From Tenericutes bacterium MO-XQ (GTDB lineage: Bacteria > Bacillota_I > Bacilli_A > Acholeplasmatales > Acholeplasmataceae): a stretch of DNA of 64,000 bases. Location of the stretch: contig CP017948.1 of the NCBI GenBank assembly GCA_002838185.1, positions 1,240,001-1,304,000 on the forward strand. The letters are read 5' to 3'. Position 1 is the stretch's first letter, and the number at the start of each line of letters is the position of its first letter. A model generated the notes under the pieces. It did no database searches and was not told the origin of the DNA. It saw nothing but the letters and a program-made list of their open reading frames with translations. The position numbers were made by a program, and so were the translations under genes. Positions 47,926 through 57,667 of this stretch are shown one piece after another.

Positions 47926-48646
47926 TATATTTTATAAAGAAATAAATTGCTGAACCTATAATGATATCTACAACAATAAATATCGTCATATTTTTAATAA
48001 GCTCAGGATAAACATATGTGTCTTGATCAATTAAAATTTCTAAAGCTTCATCGCTTATACCTAATTCAAAATCATCGCTAAGATCAGGATAAGTTGCATA
48101 ACTAACTTGCTCATCAAATGTAGTAATTAATGCTCCTTCATAATCATAAAGTTCAATTTTTAAATCTAAATCTTCTGTAATATCAAATGCATAAAAATAA
48201 AATCCCATAAGATCAATACCATAAGATACTGCAGCACCTTCATACGATGTTTCAGTATAAGTTTCATAAACAGTATCTAATGTTTCATTGTTGATGACTC
48301 TTAATCCAGTTTGATCAAGTTCGTCCTCTACTGATGTTGCATATGTTACATCAACAATAGGTAGGACAAATATCGCAAACTGATTGATATAATCAGATTC
48401 ACTTTGTGCAATATTTAAGTATACTTCAATTAAATAATCATCTGTTGTTCTTGAAGATAACTTGTCATAAGCAATCGACTGGATAGAAACAAATTGATCG
48501 AAATCTTGTTCTTCAACTGACACATCTGCAAGTTCATAAAATACATCGTAGACTCTTTGATTATATGCTAATGTTAATGTCATAAAATAAATAGCAACTG
48601 CGATTAAAATACTGATAATAATATACCAAATTAAAAACTTTTTCAT
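47915..48646 (-). CDS. Hypothetical protein with two membrane segments
   Basis: 243 residues, not recognised. An N-terminal membrane segment (FLIWYIIISILIAVAIYFM) and a C-terminal one (MTIFIVVDIIIGSAIYFFI) enclose an acidic domain of about 180 residues, probably external, rich in Asp, Glu and Tyr. AGAGGAG lies upstream. It overlaps the S51 peptidase gene by four bases and is probably cotranscribed with it and the esterase. Confidence 0.6.
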   Translation of the reverse strand: MKKFLIWYIIISILIAVAIYFMTLTLAYNQRVYDVFYELADVSVEEQDFDQFVSIQSIAYDKLSSRTTDDYLIEVYLNIAQSESDYINQFAIFVLPIVDVTYATSVEDELDQTGLRVINNETLDTVYETYTETSYEGAAVSYGIDLMGFYFYAFDITEDLDLKIELYDYEGALITTFDEQVSYATYPDLSDDFELGISDEALEILIDQDTYVYPELIKNMTIFIVVDIIIGSAIYFFIKYKKR

Positions 48647-49326
48647 GTTCTAATGACTCCTCTGTGATTGTAAAGTTGTTTTGCTGAACCTAATAATTTT
48701 AAGTTTTTGTGATCATAAATAATCGCACCATCATCAGGTATTGCAAATATAGGTTTATGTGTGTTTCTATACATTTTTCTTAATGAGCTCTTTTGTTTTT
48801 TTCTTCTTCTGTAATGCACTTCAATAATAAACTTATCAATTAAATTTAATCCCTCATGAAGAGAAAATTTATCATAATCTAAATCTGGAGATATATGATA
48901 CTGGCTAAACTGAATCATTGCTCCTGCAGAAGATCCTATAAATATTTTTTCTTGGTTTTCCAAATGTTCTTTAAGTTCAAATTCTTTAATTCTTTTCATC
49001 ATTAAATCAGGTGCGCCACCAGGGAAATATATAATATCTGCATGATCAATTCTTTTCTTTGCTTCTTCTTTGGTCATGTCATAATAATAAACAAAAGAAA
49101 TTTGTTTTTCTTTAATGCCATAAGGTTCAAAACTGTCAATCATTTTTTGATAATATTCTCCACCTTCTTTATAATATGCATCATATGCTTCAATGGTATA
49201 AATTTGTTTTTCAAAAAACGACAATGCGACAACACAAACTTTATGCTCTTTTTTTATAATATCTTTTAGCGCATCAACCATAAATGGTTCTCGTAAAATT
49301 CCCCTACTGGTAAGTACATGTATCAT
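48643..49326 (-). CDS. S51-family peptidase (peptidase E-like)
   Basis: 227 residues. The nucleophile Ser lies in FIGSSAGAMIQFS (G-x-S-A-G), the catalytic-His position in FIIEVHYRRR, and the Rossmann-like front IIYFPGGAPDLMM is typical. The family includes alpha-aspartyl dipeptidase and cyanophycinase. The substrate here is unknown. It overlaps the esterase gene by 4 bases upstream and the two-TM gene downstream. Confidence 0.8.
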   Translation of the reverse strand: MIHVLTSRGILREPFMVDALKDIIKKEHKVCVVALSFFEKQIYTIEAYDAYYKEGGEYYQKMIDSFEPYGIKEKQISFVYYYDMTKEEAKKRIDHADIIYFPGGAPDLMMKRIKEFELKEHLENQEKIFIGSSAGAMIQFSQYHISPDLDYDKFSLHEGLNLIDKFIIEVHYRRRKKQKSSLRKMYRNTHKPIFAIPDDGAIIYDHKNLKLLGSAKQLYNHRGVIRT

Positions 49327-50060
49327 TTGACACCTCTTTTTAAAAATTGTTTAGCTAACCTAACCCAATCATTGATATAGCCATATGCATCGATAAAGTT
49401 ATTAGGATCCATATCAGAAAACGCTACATCTTTAGTGACAATAGAAACACCATGTCTTCCTGTTGGATAAAAATGTGCTTCTTGATATACTTTGTTAGCT
49501 TTTAAAGCTTCAATAAGCATTAAACTATTTTCAACACTAACACTTTCATCAGTAATCGTATGCATGATAAAAGTGGGTGGAAATAGTGGATGTATATGTT
49601 TTTCTAATGAGACTTCTTCTAGTAAATCTGTAGATATATCATCTCCGATTAAATTCTTAAGAGATTGCATATGAGCATATCTAGGATTAGCAGTTACTAC
49701 CGGATAACACACAATAAGTTTTTCTATGTATTCATAATATAATGTTGAAAGTAATATCGCAAAGTGTCCACCAGCGCTAAACCCGATTAAATAGATCTTG
49801 TCGATCAGTAGATGATTTTTAAGCGCTTCTAATATGGCTTTTGCTTCAAGATGAATCTCTGGATATGTCAATTTTTCTTCTCTGTAAAAAAAGATTGCTT
49901 CGTGATAAATATCTTCAGCAAACGTACTTGAAACAACCCAAGATTCTCTTTCTGATGTAAATTCATAGCCTCCACCAGGTAATACCAATATGAGATCTCT
50001 TTTTGTTTGATCAATTAATGAGATTTCAACATAATTTTTTGAATTTATAGATATTTTCAT
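49323..50060 (-). CDS. Alpha/beta hydrolase, acetyl-esterase-like
   Basis: 245 residues. LVLPGGGYEFTS is the HGGG-type oxyanion loop variant, LIGFSAGGHFAIL the nucleophile elbow, Asp in THTITDESVSVEN, and His in TGRHGVSIV. This matches the BD-FAE/acetyl esterase group that deacetylates sugars. AGAGG precedes the ATG. It heads a three-gene operon with the S51 peptidase and the two-TM protein; near GH30 and GH65 genes a sugar-ester role is plausible. Confidence 0.8.
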   Translation of the reverse strand: MKISINSKNYVEISLIDQTKRDLILVLPGGGYEFTSERESWVVSSTFAEDIYHEAIFFYREEKLTYPEIHLEAKAILEALKNHLLIDKIYLIGFSAGGHFAILLSTLYYEYIEKLIVCYPVVTANPRYAHMQSLKNLIGDDISTDLLEEVSLEKHIHPLFPPTFIMHTITDESVSVENSLMLIEALKANKVYQEAHFYPTGRHGVSIVTKDVAFSDMDPNNFIDAYGYINDWVRLAKQFLKRGVK

Positions 50061-50107
50061 AATGTACCTCTAACGATAACATTATAGCATAAAATATAGA
50101 TTTAAAA

Positions 50108-50130
50108 AAAACTGTCACAATGACAGTTTT
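50108..50130 (-). terminator. Terminator after the GGDEF-EAL gene
   Basis: AAAACTGTCA-CAA-TGACAGTTTT: a 10-bp stem with flanking A and T runs, overlapping the 3' end of the gene at 50130. Confidence 0.85.
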
Positions 50131-52499
50131 TATACTAGTTTTTCTGGTTTGTGAAAATAATAGCCTTGCTGCAAGTAAATGTCATTTTGCATGAGACGAT
50201 TGCTTATTTCTAGCGTCTCAACACTTTCTGCAATCACAAGCTTATTCCCAAGCTTTCCAATTTGGCTAATCATCTTAACAATTTCATTATTTTTCTCAGA
50301 ATCTAAGTTATTAATAAACGATCCATCAATTTTGATAATATCATATGATAATGACTCTAAAACTGCAAGTGAAGAATATTCACTACCAAAATCATCGATG
50401 GCAATCAAAAATCCTAAATCCTTATAGTTTTCAATCATTTGTCTACATATATTCAAGTTATGGACAAAGGTGTTTTCTGATACTTCTACAATAATATCTT
50501 GATTAGATATACCATATGATTTAGCATACTCATTTAGTAAGTTAGAAAAACCCTTTTTTAAAAACATTTCTGGTGTTAAATTAATAGATAATTTTATGGT
50601 TTGCTGCTCCGGTTTATGCTTTAATTTGCTGAAATAATTAAAACTTTTCTTGACTAGATGTGTTTCTAACATCTCCAATAGACTTGAACGTCTTGCAACA
50701 TTAAAAAACTCATATGGGCTTACAAATCCAAGGACTTTATCTTTCCATCTTGCTAGTGATTCCACATACACATTTTGTTGTTTCGAAACATCATATATAT
50801 ATTGCATGTGTACATCAATTTGATCATTTAAAATAGCATCATAAAGACTATTGGATAGTATGATATTTTTTTCGAGATTTGACTTCATAAACGATTGATA
50901 CTGAGTCACTTGATTATAGGCAGTATCGTGCTTATAATATGATGCAAGTCCAGCGTAAATAATTAAATCATCAAAATTATCTGAATGGTTTGGATAAAGC
51001 GCATACCCAATGCGTTTTTTGATGCGAATATATGCATCTTTAACATAATAAGTTTTTATAATTTGTTCTTCTAGTAGCTCTATTAATTGTTCCACTCTAA
51101 CTTTTGATGGATTGATGAGCATTAAAACAAATTGATCCTCTATATAGTTTGCAATTATGTCTTTTTCTTGAATGAGGTTTTGTAAATTTTGTCCTATTGT
51201 CTTTAATAACTGATTTGAAATGTCAATACCATAATAGTCAATAATCTCAAAGAAATTATCAACATCAACAACAAAACATGCAACATTTAGATTTTTATCT
51301 AAATTTTTCAATACTTTAGATAGTCCATTACTATTCAATAATTTTGTTGTTTGATTATAGTCAGCTTGGTATTCTAAAGACTGCTGTAATTCAGTAAGTT
51401 TTGTAATATCTTCACCAATAGAAATAATACTTTTAGGTTGTCCTAGTGCGTCATTAATTAAAATATTCTTCCATGATATGACAAATTTCTTATTATTTTT
51501 TGTGTATTCTATAACTGATTTTGTTATCTTCTTTTCTATAACTTCTTTTACCCAGTCGTTTTTATCATCGTGAAGTGTTTCTCCTACATTATTGATATAA
51601 GTTCCAGTAATTTGATTTGGATTAAGATCAAATATTTCACAATATCTATTTGAAGCTTGAACAATATGGCCATGAATATCTGTTGTAGTAATTAACTCAT
51701 TAGTGTTTTCAATAACTTTTTTACTCGCTAGATTAAGTTCAGTAAGTTCAGATTTTGTTATATCAAGTTGCTTCTTCATGGCTTCTATATCTGTAATATC
51801 GAATGCAATCCAATATGTGCGATCTGCATTGTTTGATGCATATAAAACAAATTGTAATGATTGATTAAATATTGGTAGTTTTAGACTAATTTCTCTATAA
51901 GCGCTGTCATCTGGTTCATCCATAATTTGTCTGAACTGTTCTTGGTCCTCGTTAGTCATAAAATGAATAAAATCATCTTCTAAATATATTTGTGCTTCTC
52001 TTTTAATATGATAACTGTTGATAAAACTATCAGTAAATTGACAAATATATTTTCTTTGTTTATGATCAAACTCTATATAGATTGCTCTACTATTTTCAAA
52101 AGCTAATTTGTGTATATATTTTCGTTTATGTAGTTTGTATAAAAACTTAAAGATACCTATACCAAAAATCGCCATATTAATCACAAAAATCGAGTGATAA
52201 ATAAAATCTATGAGCAAGTTAACTTCAAAGATTTGTTGATTACCGTTAAACACTTCAAAAAAAATTTCGAATGTGAATATGGCTATGAACATAACTGCCG
52301 AAACCAATAGGTATTTGTTACCATCTAATATAGTCATGATGAGCAATAAGAATGATATGAGTAAAAATGCAGAATTTGAAATCGTTCCATGCAAAAAAAT
52401 GTAATCTTCATTAAGTAAAACAAAGAATACATAAATAAAATATATCGTATATAATATATAGCCTGCACGAACAAGTTTCCTAAGATTTAATCGATTCAT
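50130..52499 (-). CDS. Membrane PAS-GGDEF-EAL protein, active EAL, degenerate GGDEF
   Basis: 789 residues. Five or six N-terminal membrane segments (to about residue 140), a PAS region (about 140-380), a GGDEF-like domain with the active motif replaced by YIEDQF, and a C-terminal EAL domain. EAL catalytic residues are present: YVESLARW (Glu), KLSINLTPEMFL (Asn), VEVSENTF (Glu), IAIDDFGSEYSSL (Asp-Asp), IIKIDGSFI (Lys), VIAESVET (Glu) and LQQGYYFHKP. It should hydrolyse cyclic di-GMP, controlled by PAS or membrane input; the dead GGDEF may bind GTP. AAAGGATT precedes the ATG. Confidence 0.88.
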   Translation of the reverse strand: MNRLNLRKLVRAGYILYTIYFIYVFFVLLNEDYIFLHGTISNSAFLLISFLLLIMTILDGNKYLLVSAVMFIAIFTFEIFFEVFNGNQQIFEVNLLIDFIYHSIFVINMAIFGIGIFKFLYKLHKRKYIHKLAFENSRAIYIEFDHKQRKYICQFTDSFINSYHIKREAQIYLEDDFIHFMTNEDQEQFRQIMDEPDDSAYREISLKLPIFNQSLQFVLYASNNADRTYWIAFDITDIEAMKKQLDITKSELTELNLASKKVIENTNELITTTDIHGHIVQASNRYCEIFDLNPNQITGTYINNVGETLHDDKNDWVKEVIEKKITKSVIEYTKNNKKFVISWKNILINDALGQPKSIISIGEDITKLTELQQSLEYQADYNQTTKLLNSNGLSKVLKNLDKNLNVACFVVDVDNFFEIIDYYGIDISNQLLKTIGQNLQNLIQEKDIIANYIEDQFVLMLINPSKVRVEQLIELLEEQIIKTYYVKDAYIRIKKRIGYALYPNHSDNFDDLIIYAGLASYYKHDTAYNQVTQYQSFMKSNLEKNIILSNSLYDAILNDQIDVHMQYIYDVSKQQNVYVESLARWKDKVLGFVSPYEFFNVARRSSLLEMLETHLVKKSFNYFSKLKHKPEQQTIKLSINLTPEMFLKKGFSNLLNEYAKSYGISNQDIIVEVSENTFVHNLNICRQMIENYKDLGFLIAIDDFGSEYSSLAVLESLSYDIIKIDGSFINNLDSEKNNEIVKMISQIGKLGNKLVIAESVETLEISNRLMQNDIYLQQGYYFHKPEKLV

Positions 52500-52594
52500 T
52501 GAAGTAATCCTTTCTCCATTTAGATTATAACAAAAACAGTAACTATATTAAATAAACTTAATGGAAATGTAAGAATTTGCTTTGATAAAAAAAT

Positions 52595-52620
52595 AAAAAT
52601 CCATTCAATTATGGATTTTT
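52595..52620 (-). terminator. Terminator after the GH65 gene
   Basis: AAAAATCCAT-TCAATT-ATGGATTTTT, a perfect 10-bp stem, overlapping the stop codon of the GH65 gene. Confidence 0.85.
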
Positions 52621-54864
52621 ATTGATTTTATATTCATAATGCTTCTTGACTTCCATCATCTCTTTATGTATTTTCATCTTTAAAGGTCGATCAACTTCTA
52701 ATTTCAACACATTTTGATCAACGTTTATTGTTATGGTCGTTTGGTGATATTTGATTGATGTCTCAAATGTTTCAATTTGGGTTTGATACACTGGATTTAA
52801 CTCAAATATATCCTTAAATCTAAATCCCAGTATACCATAAAGTAGCATTAAGTAACTTCCCCCGAGGTTTGCGACATGAAGTCCGTGTTGGGTCCGGTTA
52901 TGACTATCTCTAAAATCTAATTCGGCAACTCTTTTAAAATACTCATATCCTAAATCGGTTTTCCCAATTTGATATGCTGCAATCCCATAAATACATTTAG
53001 ATAAGCTTGAATCATGAGTTGTACGTTTTAAGTAATACTCAAAACTATTTTTATAAATATCATCACTGACTTCATTGAATAAAACGAGTGCAAGCATTGC
53101 GTCAGCTTGTTTTATCAACTGATAACGATATATAAAAAGTGGGTGGTAATAAAGTAAGAGAGGGAATTTATCCTTATCTAATGTAGATATGTTAATATCT
53201 TTTTTATCAAGAAAAGAGTCATCTTGTTTAACAATATTTAACTTCTCATCAACAAGGAGTGTCATGTTTTGATAGGCTTCTTTGATCAAACTTAGATCTT
53301 CATCATTTAAATTAGTTTTTATTAAAACGTCTTTTAATGATGCTTTATGTTTACATATATACTCATAAGCAAATTTAAAATGTTTTTGTGCAGCATTATT
53401 TGTATAGTAGTTATCATTAACTAAAACAGTATATTCATCAGGTCCAGTAACGTTGTAGATATGAAATTTATCATCTTTGAAATGTCCATAGTCTAATAAG
53501 AATAAAGCTGTTTCGATGATGATTTCCATACCATATTTATACATGAAATCATCATCTTGTGTTTGATAGTAATAATTGATGATGGCTAGAGCAATATCAC
53601 TGTTAATATGCACTTGGGCACTACCAGCAGGAAAATATGGAGATGCCTCTTTGCCATTAATCGTTCTCCACGGTATTTTTGCTCCTCGATGACATCCTAA
53701 ATGTTTAGCTTCATTACGCGCTTCATCAAGTGTATAATATCTAAAAAGTAAGAGTTCTCTTGCTTTTTTAGGATCTGTCAAAATAAAAAATGGCAACATA
53801 TAAGTTTCAGTATCCCAAAAAAAGTGTCCTTCATAACCTTCACCTGAGATCCCTTTAGCTGCGATATGCATGTGATAGTTCGTCGATGCACTTTGACTGA
53901 GCTGATATAAGTTATATCTTAAAGCTTGATTGATCTCATCATCAGATATTTCGACTAGAGATGTTTTCCAAAAACTCTCTCTTTCTTTTGTTTCTTCATC
54001 TAAATACGATTCAAAAGGTCTACACATATCTTTAATATCTTTGATGTCTTTTTCATGTTGTTTATGGGTTAGAGAAGATGTGTAGTAAGTATATTTAGTA
54101 AAGCTTAAAGATTCGTTTTTATTGAGGTTTTTTTGATGAATACCGATAATTTCATCATTATTAATCTCGTAATCAAAATCAATATCATGTGTGATTGCTG
54201 CATTGATGTACAATGAAGTATTTGTCGTTTTTGCATATATATAGCCGTATTGATCGTTGTTCTCAATATTCATAAGTTCTAAATGCTTTCTAGTATTTGG
54301 TAATCTTGGATCGTTATTTTCCACATATCTAATCGCAGGTAGCCTAAGATAAGATAGTAATTTAATCTTACCTTCATAATTTGGTGAAGATAAATCTAGT
54401 TTAGTAACTATAAGATTTCTTTTAGAAGTAACCATCTTTTTTTCAACTAAATCAAAAATATATCCTTTTTCAGATATATATCTAACTTCACGATAAGATG
54501 TACCTTGCAACATATTTAATGATCTTTTTATAGAAACCAAATCCATATGAGATAGATCAATGACATCATCTTCGATTTCAATTTTCACGTATGATCCATC
54601 AGGAAGATTTACAATAGTTTGTCCAAGTTGAGGAAATCCTTCATAATTTTCTTCATAGCGGAAAGGATACTGGTTATAAAATCCATTCATTAAAGTAATC
54701 GGATCATCACTTGTCCCATATCCCTCAATAAAATGGCCTCTTGTTCCAAGAGTGCCATTTGCAAGGGAAAATATGGTTTCATCAGATAAAAGATCTTCTA
54801 ATTTCAATCTGTTCTCTCTAGTGACAATAAAATGTTCTTTTTTATAGTTCATATATTCATCCAT
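52609..54864 (-). CDS. Glycoside hydrolase family 65 (disaccharide phosphorylase-like)
   Basis: 751 residues. GH65 N-terminal SLANGTLGTRGHFIEG and an (alpha/alpha)6 barrel with GEGYEGHFFWDTETYMLPF, then catalytic Glu in TGPDEYTVLVNDNYYTNNAAQ and TQHGLHVANLGGSYLML near the C terminus. The family phosphorolyses maltose, trehalose, kojibiose or nigerose. The substrate is not resolved. The start is not certain: several ATGs lie at 54852, 54860, 54864 and 54868. Phosphorylases fit an economical fermentative metabolism. Confidence 0.87.
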   Translation of the reverse strand: MDEYMNYKKEHFIVTRENRLKLEDLLSDETIFSLANGTLGTRGHFIEGYGTSDDPITLMNGFYNQYPFRYEENYEGFPQLGQTIVNLPDGSYVKIEIEDDVIDLSHMDLVSIKRSLNMLQGTSYREVRYISEKGYIFDLVEKKMVTSKRNLIVTKLDLSSPNYEGKIKLLSYLRLPAIRYVENNDPRLPNTRKHLELMNIENNDQYGYIYAKTTNTSLYINAAITHDIDFDYEINNDEIIGIHQKNLNKNESLSFTKYTYYTSSLTHKQHEKDIKDIKDMCRPFESYLDEETKERESFWKTSLVEISDDEINQALRYNLYQLSQSASTNYHMHIAAKGISGEGYEGHFFWDTETYMLPFFILTDPKKARELLLFRYYTLDEARNEAKHLGCHRGAKIPWRTINGKEASPYFPAGSAQVHINSDIALAIINYYYQTQDDDFMYKYGMEIIIETALFLLDYGHFKDDKFHIYNVTGPDEYTVLVNDNYYTNNAAQKHFKFAYEYICKHKASLKDVLIKTNLNDEDLSLIKEAYQNMTLLVDEKLNIVKQDDSFLDKKDINISTLDKDKFPLLLYYHPLFIYRYQLIKQADAMLALVLFNEVSDDIYKNSFEYYLKRTTHDSSLSKCIYGIAAYQIGKTDLGYEYFKRVAELDFRDSHNRTQHGLHVANLGGSYLMLLYGILGFRFKDIFELNPVYQTQIETFETSIKYHQTTITINVDQNVLKLEVDRPLKMKIHKEMMEVKKHYEYKINKNP

Positions 54865-54974
54865 TCATAGTATAGTATCATTACCATTATACATGTCTGC
54901 AAGGAATATCTCAAATGTTAGACTTAGCTCTAATAGTTGTATTTCTGATAATTTTAGTAAAAAAACATATAAAA

Positions 54975-54992
54975 AAAGGACCTTAGTCCTTT
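54975..54992 (-). terminator. Terminator after the cysteine desulfurase gene
   Basis: AAAGGAC-CTTA-GTCCTTT with an A-run beyond it, which reads as a T-tract on the minus strand; it overlaps the stop codon. Confidence 0.8.
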
Positions 54993-56125
54993 AATTCATG
55001 ATATGCTTTTTTAAATCTTTCAATAATCTCATCATTGTCTTCTAACTTAGAATATTTGCCGAATGTAACTCTGATCACACAAGGTTGATATGCTTCTTCA
55101 ATGCCTATAGCTTCAATAACATGTGATGGTTTGATTACATTAGATGCACATGCACTTCCTGTTGAAACGTAAACACCTAATTTATTCAGTTGGAAATGAA
55201 GTTGATAGCCTAAAACATCTTTAAACGCATAAGATAAGTGATTAAATGAACGATTAGAGCCACAAGGTGTTCCATTTAGTTTTATATCCGGAAATGCTTT
55301 TTTCATTTTTTGATGAAAATCTATTTGGATTTTTTGATAGTGTTCTCTACTCGATTCTATATGATTTGCAGCTATTTTCGCTGCTTCTCCCATACCTACA
55401 ATACCATATAAGTTTTCTGTGCCTGCACGATGAAAATCTTCGTGAGATCCACCATGAATTAATGGTTCAATTTCTAGTCCTTTTTTAACATATAGAGCAC
55501 CAACACCTTTGGGACCATAAAATTTGTGGCTTGATAAAGACATGAAATCGATATCTAAATCTTGTAAATCAATAAATTGTTGTCCAAAAGCTTGAACAGC
55601 ATCTAAATGTAGTTTGGTTTGATGTCTTCTGCAAATTTTAGAAATTGATTTCACATCTTGGATGGTACCAATCTCATTATTAGCATAGATAATCGATACC
55701 ATTAATGTTCGATCATTAATTGTTTGGTCGAGTTTTTTTAAATCAATCAATCCAAAAGCATCAACATCAAGATAATGCACTTTATATCCTTTTTTCTCCA
55801 TATAATGAAGCGTATTAAGAGTCGCCTTATGTTCTACTTTTGAAGTGATAATTTCTTTTAACTCAGGATGCTTATCTGCATATCCTTTGATTGCCCAATT
55901 TGTAGATTCTGTGCCGCCTGATGTAAAAAAGATCTCTTCTGGCTCAGCACCAATCGCATCAGCTATTTTTTTTCTAGCTTGATTGATTGCCTTTCTATTT
56001 TCTATTGCATGGATATGCATAGAAGATGGATTGTGAAAATTCTTGCATAAATATGGTTCAATAAATTGTCTTACTTCATCATCAAGTGGAGTCGTTGCTG
56101 CATAATCCAAATAAAATTCTTTCAT
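54983..56125 (-). CDS. Cysteine desulfurase (NifS/IscS class)
   Basis: 380 residues. FYLDYAATTPLDDEV start, FTSGGTESTNWAIKGY, HLDAVQAFGQ, PLP Lys in MSLSSHKFYGPKGVGALYVKKG, and the catalytic Cys in VSTGSACASNV. It supplies persulfide sulfur for Fe-S clusters or tRNA thiolation. The start is the ATG at 56125 with AAGGAGAAA upstream. A conserved small protein gene and a CcdA-type transporter gene lie immediately upstream in the same direction. Confidence 0.92.
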   Translation of the reverse strand: MKEFYLDYAATTPLDDEVRQFIEPYLCKNFHNPSSMHIHAIENRKAINQARKKIADAIGAEPEEIFFTSGGTESTNWAIKGYADKHPELKEIITSKVEHKATLNTLHYMEKKGYKVHYLDVDAFGLIDLKKLDQTINDRTLMVSIIYANNEIGTIQDVKSISKICRRHQTKLHLDAVQAFGQQFIDLQDLDIDFMSLSSHKFYGPKGVGALYVKKGLEIEPLIHGGSHEDFHRAGTENLYGIVGMGEAAKIAANHIESSREHYQKIQIDFHQKMKKAFPDIKLNGTPCGSNRSFNHLSYAFKDVLGYQLHFQLNKLGVYVSTGSACASNVIKPSHVIEAIGIEEAYQPCVIRVTFGKYSKLEDNDEIIERFKKAYHELKD

Positions 56126-56127
56126 CT

Positions 56128-56421
56128 TTATTTTCTCCTTATTTGAATGATACACGATTCAATGTCTTTGATATTGATAAACTTAATTTCATTTATTTTA
56201 CTGGATAACTGAATATCTTGATTCAATTGCTTCTTAAACTTTGATAATAAAGCATCTATAAATGATTCAATCACATAAGTTTGATGGATAATACAAGGCG
56301 TTTGATCATCAAACATCTCTACAGATTTTTCAACAAGCAAGTCTTGTTTTATAGGCAAGTCAAGTGGATGTCCATCAAAAAGTATTTGATTGTCTTTTTT
56401 AATCATAATTCTATATTTCAT
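56128..56421 (-). CDS. Hypothetical small protein upstream of cysteine desulfurase
   Basis: 97 residues, not recognised. It is a soluble alpha/beta protein without Cys beyond one near the middle (TPCIIHQTY) and another (ESCIIQIRR). The start is the ATG at 56421 with GAGG upstream; a longer frame to 56457 overlaps the transporter gene. It ends just before the cysteine desulfurase start. Operon position between redox and sulfur genes hints at thiol chemistry, which is a guess. Confidence 0.55.
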   Translation of the reverse strand: MKYRIMIKKDNQILFDGHPLDLPIKQDLLVEKSVEMFDDQTPCIIHQTYVIESFIDALLSKFKKQLNQDIQLSSKINEIKFINIKDIESCIIQIRRK

Positions 56422-56428
56422 AAAAACC

Positions 56429-57577
56429 TCACAATACAAATAAGATGTAATAAACAATGATTGCTAGAAAAACAAGAACATTGAATAGTTTAATCCAATG
56501 CAGATTTTTCCTCATAAAACTAGATACTCTCATCACAGATTTAGTCTTCACAGCAATTAAAGCGATGATAATGAGTGGTAAAACAAAGATCAAATTATAT
56601 ATCGCTAGTAACAATAACCCTCTACCTACATGACTAGAAAAATGAATCAAATGTAATATCGCTGTGAAATATGCTTGTCCTGTACATAAGAACTCAGTAA
56701 ATGAGATAATAACACCGATGAAAAATGCAATCACATAAATCATCAGACTACCTTCTTCTAATTTTTTTGTAAAGGTCTCCATTAATTTTCGATTAAATCT
56801 TTGAATTCTATTTGGTAACTGATTTTTTATTTTGTCGTATTTTTTAAGCAATGTAACAATAAAATCATACAAATTTAGGATAACAACGATAGAAGATATA
56901 CCAACAATCACCCATGGTACAATTTCCAATATTGGAGCAACCCCAGTTAAACTTGATAATGTTTGATAAAGTAGAGTTCCAAATAAAAAGTATGATATAT
57001 AAATTGCTGAAATAAAAATAAAACTGATTTTAATGAGTGTTTTCGATTGATTAGAAAAACTTAGCATTGAGATGAATAATAACAGCATTGCTATTGCACA
57101 TGGATTCACACCATCTACAAACCCTAGTAAAACAAAAGTGATTAATGAAAAATCAGCATCTGGTGCATTTCTTAATGTTAATAAATTTTGTGTATCCATG
57201 ATATTTTGGATTTGACCTTGATCAACTGCATCCTTGATGTCTTCATATCCAACAAAATATGTTTCTCCTGCAAATATGATTGGAGTTAAACTCGTTCCAA
57301 AAAAATCTACTTCATAGGTATATTGATAATCATACAAAAGTTTCGTATAAGCATTATCATCTTCTAGATAAATTGTCTGAATGTCGTATCCTTGTTGAGT
57401 AAGTGTTTCGATAACGCCTTCATCTTCTAATTTTTGACACGAACTGCAAAACCTCGATGCAAAATAGACTGCATCATTATCTGATGATGTTGCAGCAAAA
57501 TTAGTAAAAAAAGGTGCATATATAAAAAGTGCAAAAAGCACGATTACCGTCCAAAAATTAAATCGATTGAATTTCAC
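56429..57577 (-). CDS. CcdA/DsbD-like thiol transporter with external thioredoxin-like domain
   Basis: 382 residues. An N-terminal signal/anchor (residues 8-28), then an external redox domain of about 110 residues with the active CxxC as FCSSCQKLED, then six membrane segments of CcdA type with DGVNPCAIAMLL in the first and TEFLCTGQAY in the fourth, the two conserved Cys. It carries electrons across the membrane to reduce external thiols. GTG start with AGGAGG upstream. It precedes the small hypothetical and the cysteine desulfurase. Confidence 0.85.
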   Translation of the reverse strand: MKFNRFNFWTVIVLFALFIYAPFFTNFAATSSDNDAVYFASRFCSSCQKLEDEGVIETLTQQGYDIQTIYLEDDNAYTKLLYDYQYTYEVDFFGTSLTPIIFAGETYFVGYEDIKDAVDQGQIQNIMDTQNLLTLRNAPDADFSLITFVLLGFVDGVNPCAIAMLLLFISMLSFSNQSKTLIKISFIFISAIYISYFLFGTLLYQTLSSLTGVAPILEIVPWVIVGISSIVVILNLYDFIVTLLKKYDKIKNQLPNRIQRFNRKLMETFTKKLEEGSLMIYVIAFFIGVIISFTEFLCTGQAYFTAILHLIHFSSHVGRGLLLLAIYNLIFVLPLIIIALIAVKTKSVMRVSSFMRKNLHWIKLFNVLVFLAIIVYYILFVL

Positions 57578-57645
57578 AAGTTGCCTCCTGAAATGTCTTT
57601 ATACTTCTATTATAACGACTTATTTTAAATAGTCAATTTCAAAAA

Positions 57646-57667
57646 AAACTTAGCGAGTGCTAAGTTT
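57646..57667 (-). terminator. Terminator after the GDPD gene
   Basis: AAACTTAGC-GAGT-GCTAAGTTT with an A-run beyond it, a T-tract on the minus strand; it overlaps the stop codon of the gene at 57666. Confidence 0.85.
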
